A DNA stretch of 33,791 nt. Source: CAZMGD01 sp964565705. GTDB lineage: Bacteria; Actinomycetota; Acidimicrobiia; Acidimicrobiales; Ilumatobacteraceae. The position numbers and the translations under genes were made by a program. The stretch covers positions 1-33,791 of the forward strand of contig CAZMGD010000036.1 in NCBI GenBank assembly GCA_964565705.1. Reading direction: 5' to 3'. The notes under the pieces were generated by a model, which saw only the letters and a program-made list of their open reading frames with translations, was not told the DNA's origin and made no database searches. Shown piece by piece: positions 22,478 through 29,003 of this stretch (position 1 is the first letter of the stretch; every line of letters begins with the position of its first letter).

Positions 22478-23158
22478 GTGTCCACCGCCCACGTGCTCGT
22501 CGTCGAGGACGAGGAGAACGTCCGATACGTGACCTCAGCTGCGCTGCGCCTCGCCGGCTTCACGGTGGAGGAGGTGGCGTCCGGACGGCTCGCGATCGAC
22601 ACCGTCATCGAGCGAGCGCAGTCGTTCGACCTGGTGGTGCTCGACGTGATGCTGCCCGATCTCGACGGCTTCGAGGTCTGCCGCCGGTTGCGCACCCAGG
22701 GGGTCACGGTGCCCATCGTCTTCCTCACTGCGCGGAGCACCACCGACGACCTGGTGCGCGGGCTCAGCCTCGGAGGCGACGACTACCTCCCGAAGCCCTT
22801 CAGCGTGGAAGAGCTCGTCGCCCGCGTGAAGGTCGTGCTCCGCCGCGCCGGCACGGAGAGCGCGGGCGAGGTGCTCAGGGCCGGCGAGGTCGAGCTCGAC
22901 GACGACGCCCACATCGTCCGCCTCGGCGCCGACGAGGTGGCCGTGTCGCCCACGGAGTTCAAGCTGTTGCGCTTCCTGCTCCGGAACAAGGGCCGCGCGC
23001 TCAGCCGGGCGCAGATCATCGACCACGTGTGGGACTACGACTTCACCGGCGAACCCACCGTGGTGGAGACCTTCGTGTCCTCCCTGCGCAAGAAGCTCGA
23101 TCCGGACGCGTCCATGATCCAGACGGTCCGGGGCATCGGCTACCGCCTGAAGGCCTGA
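22478..23158 (+). CDS. OmpR/PhoB-family response regulator
   Basis: A 226-residue two-domain regulator. The receiver has the acidic pocket EDE at 10-12, the phosphorylated D56 in VVLDVMLPD and K106 in LPKPFS. The winged-helix domain ends VETFVSSLRKKLD and TVRGIGYRLKA. It resembles actinobacterial PrrA/TcrX/MtrA-type regulators. The start is GTG 22478; an AGGAGG lies at 22444-22449, too far upstream to be its ribosome-binding site. The partner kinase begins two bases after its stop. The regulon cannot be told from the sequence. Confidence 0.95.
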   Translation: MSTAHVLVVEDEENVRYVTSAALRLAGFTVEEVASGRLAIDTVIERAQSFDLVVLDVMLPDLDGFEVCRRLRTQGVTVPIVFLTARSTTDDLVRGLSLGGDDYLPKPFSVEELVARVKVVLRRAGTESAGEVLRAGEVELDDDAHIVRLGADEVAVSPTEFKLLRFLLRNKGRALSRAQIIDHVWDYDFTGEPTVVETFVSSLRKKLDPDASMIQTVRGIGYRLKA

Positions 23159-23160
23159 GC

Positions 23161-24519
23161 ATGACCCTGCGCACCCGCCTCGCGGTCGCGTTCGGGCTCG
23201 TGCTCGCCCTGCTCGTGGTCTTGGCCTTCGTCCTGCCCCATCTCGTGCGCACCGCCCAGCTCGACCAGGTCGACCGGCAGCTCGAGCGAGCGCTGCCTCT
23301 CGCCGGGCGCGTGTCGGGCGATCAGGGCGCGGCCCTTCCGCCGGCGGCCTCGGCACCGCCACCTGGCGGTTCGTCCGCCAGCGACATGTACGTCGCCACA
23401 GTCGAGGGTGACGTCCGCAGCGAGGTGTTCGGCACGTTGACGCTCGGTGATCGCGCGCCCGCCACCCCTGACGTCATCACCGAGCCGGGCGAGAGCACGG
23501 TGCTGCAGACGGTCGGCTCGTCGGTCGGCTCTGGGACCTGGCGTGCTGCGCTGGTGCGGGCGCCCGACGGCTCACTCGTGCTGCTCGCCATCCCGCTGGA
23601 CGCGATCGAGAGCACCTCGCACCACATCGACACGATCCTGCTGATCGCCGGTCTCGTCGCACTGGTCGTCGTGCTGGCCGCCGGGTGGTGGGTGTTCCGG
23701 CTCGGTCTGCGCCCGATCCGCGAGGTGACCGGCGTCGCAGCCGCCTACTCAGCCGGCGAGCGCGGACGTCGCGTCGCGGAGATCAGTGCACGGACCGAAG
23801 CAGCTCAACTCGCGAGAGCGTTCAACGAGATGCTCGACGAGCAGCAGGCGAGCGAGGAGCGCCTCCGTCGCTTCGTCGCCGACGCCTCGCACGAGCTGCG
23901 CACACCGGTCGCGGCGATCGGTGGCTTCGCCGACCTCTACCGCAACGGCGCCGTCGCTCCCGAGCAGCTCGATGACGTGATGCGGCGCATCGGGCAGGAG
24001 TCCGCGCGCATGCGCGATCTCGTCCAGGACATGTTGCTCCTCGCCCACCTCGACGAGCATCGTCCGCCGCCGCGGGTGGAGGTGGATCTCGTCGCCATCG
24101 TGCGCGACGCTGCGCTCGACGCGTCCGCGAGCCATCCGTCGCGCCGGGTGGACGTCGTCGCGCCGGCCAACGTGGTCGTCGAGGTCGACGAGGCCCGGGT
24201 GCGTCAGGTGGTCACGAACCTGCTGGAGAACGCGTTGGTGCACACCCGTGGCGATGTCATCCTCACCGTCGCGAACCGCGTCGGCCACGTTCGCCTCATG
24301 GTCGCCGATCAGGGGCCGGGGCTCGACGAGGTGTCGGTGCAGCGCATGTTCGACCGGTTCTGGCGAGGCGACGCGGCCCGCACGGGAACCGGCTCCGGGC
24401 TCGGCATGCCGATCGTCCGCGGCATCGTCGAGTCCGAGGGAGGCACCGTCGAGGTCGACAGTGCCCCCGATCGCGGCACGACCGTGACGGTCACCCTGGC
24501 GCGCCTCGCCCCGGCCTGA
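23161..24519 (+). CDS. Membrane sensor histidine kinase
   Basis: A 452-residue kinase, partner of the preceding regulator. It has TM1 at about residues 7-28, an extracytoplasmic domain of about 130 residues rich in Gly, Pro and Ser, TM2 near 158-180, and a HAMP linker. The dimerisation domain has the phospho-accepting H244 in DASHELRTPVAAIGG. The ATPase domain shows the N box NLLENALVH, G1 DQGPGL and G2 GTGSGLGMPIV. The start ATG lies two bases after the regulator's stop. The ligand is unknown. The convergent lipoprotein gene starts its stop codon eight bases away. Confidence 0.95.
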   Translation: MTLRTRLAVAFGLVLALLVVLAFVLPHLVRTAQLDQVDRQLERALPLAGRVSGDQGAALPPAASAPPPGGSSASDMYVATVEGDVRSEVFGTLTLGDRAPATPDVITEPGESTVLQTVGSSVGSGTWRAALVRAPDGSLVLLAIPLDAIESTSHHIDTILLIAGLVALVVVLAAGWWVFRLGLRPIREVTGVAAAYSAGERGRRVAEISARTEAAQLARAFNEMLDEQQASEERLRRFVADASHELRTPVAAIGGFADLYRNGAVAPEQLDDVMRRIGQESARMRDLVQDMLLLAHLDEHRPPPRVEVDLVAIVRDAALDASASHPSRRVDVVAPANVVVEVDEARVRQVVTNLLENALVHTRGDVILTVANRVGHVRLMVADQGPGLDEVSVQRMFDRFWRGDAARTGTGSGLGMPIVRGIVESEGGTVEVDSAPDRGTTVTVTLARLAPA

Positions 24520-24532
24520 CGCTCGGTCAGGC
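24514..24532. terminator. Short hairpin shared by two convergent stops
   Basis: GCCTGA (24514-24519) pairs with TCAGGC (24527-24532) around a seven-base loop and contains both stop codons. It could serve both directions, but the stem is only six base pairs and lacks a T-run. Confidence 0.35.
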
Positions 24533-25081
24533 GCCCTCGGTGGTCGACGGTGCGGCCTCGCCCGGCTGCGGCGCGGTCATCTGGAGGTCGGTCGAGCAGG
24601 CCTCGACCGCCGCTGCCACCGTCGGATCGTCCGGATCCAGCCCCATCATCTCGACGATGCGCGTGCTGATTTCGCCACCGTCCCCCGGAACGCCGCCACC
24701 GGGGCCACCGGCGGGCATCGAGTCGGTCGGCGGGCTGCCCTCGGCTGGTGGCGTGCCCGGAGGCATGCTCCCGTCGGGTGCGCTGCCGCCCATCGGGCCG
24801 CCCTGACCGCCTGGGCCACCCTGGCCGTCGAAGGTCGGTTCGGTCACGCCGAGTCCCTGCTCCTGCAGGCACGCGGTGAACGCAGCGAAGCGGCTGGCGC
24901 CCTGACCGGCGGATCCGGCCGGGGCATCCGACGCTGCGGTGGGCGCCTCGTCGGTGGCGACCGCAGCGGACGCCGCATCGTCACCTCCGCCTCCGCACGC
25001 GCTGAGGGCGATGACTGCGGTGACGCCGAGTGCGGCGCCGAGGCCGCCAGCGGAGCGGAGGAGAGCTGATGCCGATCGCAT
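24527..25081 (-). CDS. Gly/Pro-rich predicted lipoprotein
   Basis: A 184-residue exported protein. The signal segment ends in the lipobox ALSAC, followed by GGGGDD. The centre is a flexible Gly/Pro/Met/Ser tract. On either side are two cysteine-bearing segments, AFTACLQEQGLGV (before) and VEACSTDLQ (after), which could form a disulphide. I know similar short actinobacterial lipoproteins with a CLxExG motif, but no function for them. ATG 25081 is used; an in-frame GTG at 25090 is also possible. It is convergent with the sensor kinase, a possible surface partner, although gene order alone does not prove that. Confidence 0.78.
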   Translation of the reverse strand: MRSASALLRSAGGLGAALGVTAVIALSACGGGGDDAASAAVATDEAPTAASDAPAGSAGQGASRFAAFTACLQEQGLGVTEPTFDGQGGPGGQGGPMGGSAPDGSMPPGTPPAEGSPPTDSMPAGGPGGGVPGDGGEISTRIVEMMGLDPDDPTVAAAVEACSTDLQMTAPQPGEAAPSTTEGA

Positions 25082-25135
25082 GGCGGCCACGCAACGCCCG
25101 CCGTCTGAGTGCCGGGTGCACGGCCCCTACCGACT

Positions 25136-25150
25136 TGCTGAGAATCAGCA
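25136..25150. promoter_or_regulatory. Inverted repeat in the rrf2 promoter
   Basis: TGCTGA-GAA-TCAGCA, perfect six-base arms. It covers the place where the -35 box for the TACCGT below would fall, so it is a plausible autoregulatory operator. The sequence GAATCAGCAC (25142-25151) inside it recurs in both arms of the palindrome before amtB. Confidence 0.6.
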
Positions 25151-25167
25151 CGGCGTCGGGGTGCGAG

Positions 25168-25173
25168 TACCGT
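25168..25173 (+). promoter_or_regulatory. Possible -10 box of the rrf2 promoter
   Basis: TACCGT, 26 bases before the ATG at 25200. It would give a leader of about 20 bases that contains the GGAGGGGG ribosome-binding site, so this gene is not leaderless. Confidence 0.4.
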
Positions 25174-25199
25174 CGTCACGGAGGGGGACCGATTCGCCG

Positions 25200-25685
25200 A
25201 TGAGGATCACGCACAAGGTCGACTACGGCATCCGTGTGATGACCTCGCTCGCCGTGTTCGGCCGCGACCAGCCGGGCAAGCCGATCAGCCGGGCCGTGCT
25301 CGCCGAGCGTGACTCGATCCCGTCCGGGTTCATCGACGACATCCTCCGCTTGCTCCGCAACGGTCAGCTCGTGCGCAGCCACCGTGGCGCCGAAGGCGGC
25401 TGGACCCTCGCCCGTGCGCCGGAGGCGATCTCCGTCGCCGACGTGATCCGCGTGCTCGAGGGCCCGATCGCGTCCGTGCGTGGTCTGCGACCCCACGAGC
25501 TGCCGTCCGAAGGCGTCAGCGAGCCGTTCGTCTCGCTGTGGATCGCGCTGCGCGCGTCCATGCGCACCGTCCTCGAGCACGTCACCATCGGCGACCTCGC
25601 GTCGGGCGCGCTGCCGCCCGACATCGCCGAGCTGGCGAGCGCCCCGGACGCCTGGGACGACCGCACGCCGTCGCGACCTCGGTAG
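25200..25685 (+). CDS. Rrf2-family transcriptional regulator
   Basis: A 161-residue winged-helix regulator. MRITHKVDYGIRVMTSLA, then ISRAVLAERDSIPSGFIDDIL and RGAEGGWTLARAPEAISVADVIRVLEG follow the Rrf2/IscR pattern closely. The protein has no cysteine at all, so it cannot hold the Fe-S cluster of IscR or NsrR; a CymR-like, cluster-free mode is likelier. The start ATG has GGAGGGGG upstream, if somewhat distant. Divergent from the lipoprotein gene. Targets may include its own promoter and, by motif sharing, amtB. Confidence 0.92.
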   Translation: MRITHKVDYGIRVMTSLAVFGRDQPGKPISRAVLAERDSIPSGFIDDILRLLRNGQLVRSHRGAEGGWTLARAPEAISVADVIRVLEGPIASVRGLRPHELPSEGVSEPFVSLWIALRASMRTVLEHVTIGDLASGALPPDIAELASAPDAWDDRTPSRPR

Positions 25686-25751
25686 GCGCGATGCGCCATA
25701 GCCTGGGCGCCGGCTTCCCCGCCCGTCGTCACGTCCGCCGGAGGAACGCCT

Positions 25752-26375
25752 GTGCGCGCCCGATCGTCGCTCGTCGCCGTGTGCGCCGACATCGCCGTGG
25801 TCGCCGCGGTGCTCGCCGTCTCGCTCGGCTTCGGGCCTGGCGCGTCCGCGCCGACCGGCAGCCAAGGCGATGCCGTCACCCGGGAGGAGGTGGTGGCGCT
25901 GATCCACGCGCTGCCCGTCGCCGAGCCGAGCGAGCCGACCCCGTACGATCGCGCGCAGTTCCCGCACTGGATCGAGATCACCGCAGGTTGCGATACACGT
26001 TGCGCCGTGCTGGATCGACAGCGGTCACCGGCCGGGTGGTGGTCAGCGTACGACGGATACGTCGCTCGGACGCCGACCGAACTGGAGATCGACCACGTCG
26101 TCCCGCTCGCCGAGGCGTGGCGATCGGGCGCCGCGGCGTGGTCGGTGGCGCGCCGTGAGGCCTTCGCCAACGACCTCATCGGCCCTGAGCTGTTGGCCGT
26201 CAGCGCGTGGTCCAACCGCGACAAGGGCGCGGCGGATCCATCGACGTGGCGGCCGCCGGACCCGACGTGGTGGTGCAACTACGCAGCGACCTGGGCGGCG
26301 GTGAAGCTGCGGTGGTCGCTCGCTGCAGATCCTGCCGAGATCGTGTCGCTGCTCGACCTGGCCGACCACTGCTGA
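25752..26375 (+). CDS. Secreted HNH (DUF1524-type) nuclease
   Basis: A 207-residue exported protein with an N-terminal signal segment (VAVCADIAVVAAVLAVSLGF). The HNH/beta-beta-alpha-metal core is ELEIDHVVPLAEAW with D114 and H115, followed by LLAVSAWSNRDKGAADPSTW with N155 and K158. YDRAQFPHWIEITAGCDTR and WWCNYAATWAAVK are the conserved flanks of the family. It probably degrades extracellular DNA for nutrient or phosphate use. The start is GTG 25752, with GGAGGAA seven bases upstream. No immunity gene is adjacent, consistent with action outside the cell. Confidence 0.88.
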   Translation: MRARSSLVAVCADIAVVAAVLAVSLGFGPGASAPTGSQGDAVTREEVVALIHALPVAEPSEPTPYDRAQFPHWIEITAGCDTRCAVLDRQRSPAGWWSAYDGYVARTPTELEIDHVVPLAEAWRSGAAAWSVARREAFANDLIGPELLAVSAWSNRDKGAADPSTWRPPDPTWWCNYAATWAAVKLRWSLAADPAEIVSLLDLADHC

Positions 26376-26425
26376 CCAGGGTCTATGGGGCTGCCGGGAT
26401 CCACACGACGAAAGGTGGCTCCGCC

Positions 26426-26980
26426 ATGTCCTCCCCACTCGACGACTTCCTCGCCAGCATCCCGCTCGATCAGCTCGCGTCGCAGCTCGGCGTCAGCGAG
26501 GCCGAAGCCGACCAGGAACTGCGCGAGGCAGCACCGGCGCTGCTGGCCGGCATGCAGGCCAACGCCGCCGACCCGCAGGGAGCCGCGTCGCTCGAACGGG
26601 CGCTCGGCCAGCACGACGGTTCGGTCCTGGATCAGCTCGACCTCGGTTCGCTCGACACCGACGACGGCTCCAAGATCGTCAAGAACGTCTTCGGTGACAA
26701 CGAGGAACAGGTGGTCAACCAGCTCAGCGGCGCGCAGGGCCTGAGCAGCGGCACGCTGACGAAGATGCTTCCGATGCTCGCGCCGCTCGTCATGGCGTTC
26801 CTGGCGAAGTCGATGGGCAACCAGGGTTCCGGGGGATCCGAGGCATCGTCGCTCGACACCGGTGGCGGACTGGGTGGCCTCGGCGACATCCTCGGCGGCC
26901 TCCTCGGTGGTGGCGGCACGGGTGGCGGTGGTGGGCTCGGCGACATCCTCGGCGGCCTTCTCGGCGGCGGGAAGCGCTGA
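26426..26980 (+). CDS. DUF937-family protein
   Basis: A 184-residue, apparently cytoplasmic protein. The N-terminal two-thirds is helical: PLDQLASQLGVSEAEADQEL, then LLAGMQANAADPQGAASLE and a KIVKNVFGDNEEQVVNQL segment typical of DUF937. The last 50 residues are Gly-rich with GLGDILGGLLGGG twice. The function is unknown for the family. AAAGGTGG precedes the ATG. Its stop codon overlaps, as CTGA, a CTG in the frame of the following kinase, which may matter for that gene's start. Confidence 0.87.
   Translation: MSSPLDDFLASIPLDQLASQLGVSEAEADQELREAAPALLAGMQANAADPQGAASLERALGQHDGSVLDQLDLGSLDTDDGSKIVKNVFGDNEEQVVNQLSGAQGLSSGTLTKMLPMLAPLVMAFLAKSMGNQGSGGSEASSLDTGGGLGGLGDILGGLLGGGGTGGGGGLGDILGGLLGGGKR
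26879..26957 (+). repeat. In-frame 22-base direct repeat within the DUF937 gene
   Basis: The same 22 bases occur at 26879-26900 and 26936-26957, 57 bases (19 codons) apart, encoding LGDILGG twice. Identity at DNA level, including third bases, suggests a recent duplication or ongoing slippage. Confidence 0.8.
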
Positions 26981-27069
26981 GCGCAAGCGACCCGCGCACC
27001 AGCCCGGCGCATCAAGCGACCGCGCTGCATCCCGCCCGTGCGTTCGTCCTCGGCGCGCTCGCCGCGGTC

Positions 27070-28287
27070 GTGCTCGCGGTGGCGCTGCACCCGTTCGGGT
27101 CCCTGCCCGACGCCGTGCCGGCGCTGGTGCTCGTGCTGCCCGTCCTGTACGCGGCCCTCGCCGGTGGCCGCCTGCCAGCGGTCGGCGTGGCGGTGGTCGC
27201 CGCGGCCGCGTTCACGTTCGAGTTCATCCACCCCCGCAGCTCGTTCTTCATCAACACGGTCGAGGGCTTCGCGGCACTCATCGTGTTCATCGTGGTCGCC
27301 GTCGTGGTGGGCACGCTCGTCGCGCGCGAGGCGGCGCGCCGTCGGCACGCCGAGGAGCAGCGCGACGAGATCGAGAGGATGCACGAGCGGTTCAAGCTGC
27401 TGACCCTCGAACGTGAACGGCTGGCGGAGGAGGCCGGACGCGTCGCGCTGCTCGAAGCGGTGGACCGCCAGCGGGCAGCGCTGCTGCGGTCGGTGTCCCA
27501 CGACCTCCGATCACCGCTCGTCACGATCCGGGGCGTGACGAGCGACCTGCGCGACGGCGCCGAGTTCGACGACGCCACGCGGTTGCGCCTGCTCGATCTC
27601 GTGGTCAGCGAGAGCGAGCGCCTGGACCGGATCGTTGCCAACCTCCTCAGCATGAGCCGCATCGAGGCCGGCGCGTTCCAGCCCGACCGCGAGCCGGTGG
27701 AGGTCGAGGAGCTGGTCGATCGGTCGGTGCGGCGGCTCGCCCGCCTCTTCGACGCAGGGGCGCTGACGGTGGACGTGCCCACGGGGCTCCCGCTGGTCGT
27801 CGTCGACGCGACCCAGATCGACCAGGTACTGGCCAACCTCCTCGAGAACGCGGCCCGTCACACCCCTGCGGGCACCGTCGTCAGCGTCGGGGCCGTCGCC
27901 GAGCCGGCGGCGGTGCGCATCACGGTCGCCGACGACGGCCCCGGCCTTCCCGCCGACCGTCGGGATCGCCCGTTCACGCCGTTCGCCGGTTCGGGCCGAG
28001 GCACGTCCACGGGCATCGGGTTGACGATCTGCCAGGCGATCGTCGAGGCCAACGGCGGTACGATCGGCGTCGATGGAGACCCAGAGACCGGAGCTCGGAT
28101 CTTCTTCACCCTCCCCCCTTGCCTGACGCCACTCGCGTGCTGGTGGTCGAGGACGACCGCGCGCAGCGTGCCGTGCTCGAAGCGAGCCTGGCCGCCCGCG
28201 GCTACCAGGTGCACGCCTTCGAGGCCGGGCGCGCAGCGATCGAACACGCGGCCGAGGCCGAACCGGACATCGTCATCCTCGACCTAG
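27070..28287 (+). CDS. KdpD-like sensor kinase with DUF4118 membrane domain (ends uncertain)
   Basis: A sensor histidine kinase with the four-helix DUF4118 module of KdpD but without KdpD's N-terminal sensor and Usp domains. A short coiled coil follows, then the phospho-accepting histidine in VSHDLRSPLVTIRG (H144 counted from GTG 27070), the N box NLLENAARH, G1 DDGPGLP and G2 STGIGLTICQAIV. Two oddities. First, the open frame and a membrane helix (ARAFVLGALAAVVLAVAL) extend upstream to about 26980 with no ATG, GTG or TTG; GTG 27070 would cut TM1, so CTG 26977 or 27025 may be the real start. Second, the frame runs 169 bases into the next gene, adding about 55 junk-like residues after the natural end FFTLP. 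Cognate regulator is the next gene. Confidence 0.85.
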   Translation: MLAVALHPFGSLPDAVPALVLVLPVLYAALAGGRLPAVGVAVVAAAAFTFEFIHPRSSFFINTVEGFAALIVFIVVAVVVGTLVAREAARRRHAEEQRDEIERMHERFKLLTLERERLAEEAGRVALLEAVDRQRAALLRSVSHDLRSPLVTIRGVTSDLRDGAEFDDATRLRLLDLVVSESERLDRIVANLLSMSRIEAGAFQPDREPVEVEELVDRSVRRLARLFDAGALTVDVPTGLPLVVVDATQIDQVLANLLENAARHTPAGTVVSVGAVAEPAAVRITVADDGPGLPADRRDRPFTPFAGSGRGTSTGIGLTICQAIVEANGGTIGVDGDPETGARIFFTLPPCLTPLACWWSRTTARSVPCSKRAWPPAATRCTPSRPGAQRSNTRPRPNRTSSSST

Positions 28288-28823
28288 GACTGCCCGATCT
28301 CGACGGCATCGACGTGTGTCGTCAACTTCGCCTGTGGCCCCGCAGCCCGATCATCGTGCTCACCGCCGACGGCACCGAGGAGCGGATCGTCGCCGCCCTC
28401 GACGCCGGCGCCGACGACTACGTGAACAAGCCGTTCTCCATGGCCGAGCTCTTGGCGCGGGTGCGGGTCGCCGAACGCCATCGGCAGACGATCACAGCGA
28501 GCGTCGGGCAGTCGATCGTCGACGTCGGCGACGTCCGGATCGACGTCGCCGCCCACCAGGCCTTCGCCGGCGGTGTCCTCGTCGACCTCCAGCCCAAGCC
28601 CTTCCAGCTGCTGACCCTGATGGCGCGCAACCCGGGCAAGGTGCTGACCTACACCAACCTCGCGCGCCAGCTCTGGGGCCCCGAGCAACGGAGCAACGAC
28701 CTGGGCGCGCTGCGCGTCGCGGTGAGCACCATTCGCACCCGTCTCGGCGTCGGTCCGCGCCGACCCACCATCGAGAACGTGCCCCATGTGGGGTATCGAC
28801 TCATCGATCCCGACGAACGCTGA
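28119..28823 (+). CDS. KdpE-like OmpR-family response regulator
   Basis: A 234-residue regulator. The receiver has EDD at 11-13, the phospho-accepting D55 in ILDLGLPDLDG and K104 in VNKPFS. The winged helix has QPKPFQLLTLMARNPGKVLT and VPHVGYRLIDP at its end. The best similarity is to KdpE, but no kdpFABC pump is present; ammonium transport genes follow instead. The start is TTG 28119, within the tail of the kinase frame; GTG 28137 would be too far in, as it would cut the first beta strand. It ends 180 bases before amtB. Confidence 0.93.
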   Translation: MPDATRVLVVEDDRAQRAVLEASLAARGYQVHAFEAGRAAIEHAAEAEPDIVILDLGLPDLDGIDVCRQLRLWPRSPIIVLTADGTEERIVAALDAGADDYVNKPFSMAELLARVRVAERHRQTITASVGQSIVDVGDVRIDVAAHQAFAGGVLVDLQPKPFQLLTLMARNPGKVLTYTNLARQLWGPEQRSNDLGALRVAVSTIRTRLGVGPRRPTIENVPHVGYRLIDPDER

Positions 28824-28860
28824 GACCCGCGCAGGCCGTTCACGGACGGTCCACGGATTC

Positions 28861-28887
28861 GAAATCATGCGGAAACATGGATCGTAC
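28861..28887 (+). promoter_or_regulatory. Phased half-sites ahead of amtB (GlnR-like)
   Basis: GAAAT, GAAAC and CGTAC begin at 28861, 28872 and 28883, each 11 bases apart. Actinobacterial GlnR boxes have GTnAC and GAAAC elements with this same 11-base phase, and amtB-glnB is a classic GlnR target. The last element fits only with a one-base shift, so this is suggestive only. Confidence 0.35.
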
Positions 28888-28893
28888 AGACTC

Positions 28894-28924
28894 TGAATCA
28901 GCACCCTTCGAGCGTGCTGATTCA
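28894..28924. promoter_or_regulatory. Perfect 11-bp inverted repeat upstream of amtB
   Basis: TGAATCAGCAC (28894-28904) and GTGCTGATTCA (28914-28924) around a nine-base loop. It could be the terminator of the kinase/regulator pair or an operator for amtB. Absence of a T-run and the shared GAATCAGCAC in the rrf2 promoter favour an operator. Confidence 0.7.
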
Positions 28925-28990
28925 TGGTGTCCAGAGGGCTCCGAACCCTGACGTTCACACGCGTGACACGGCCGGTTGACGGCGCATCCT

Positions 28991-28996
28991 TACGTT
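28991..28996 (+). promoter_or_regulatory. -10 box of a leaderless amtB promoter
   Basis: TACGTT followed by seven bases and ATG 29004. A TTGACG at 28976-28981 is too close to act as its -35. No ribosome-binding site precedes the start. Confidence 0.5.
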
Positions 28997-29003
28997 CGGC
29001 CGC

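Noticed and set aside
25752..26980. Toxin-immunity pair made of the HNH nuclease and the DUF937 protein
   Set aside because: The nuclease has a signal segment and belongs to a group of secreted nucleases; DUF937 proteins are not known immunity factors and are separated by 50 bases with their own ribosome-binding site.
27070..28823. A full Kdp potassium system
   Set aside because: The pair resembles KdpD/KdpE, but no kdpF, A, B or C gene is present and the kinase lacks the KdpD N-terminal domains.
28976..28981. TTGACG as the -35 box of amtB
   Set aside because: Only nine bases from the TACGTT -10 box, far from the usual 16-19.
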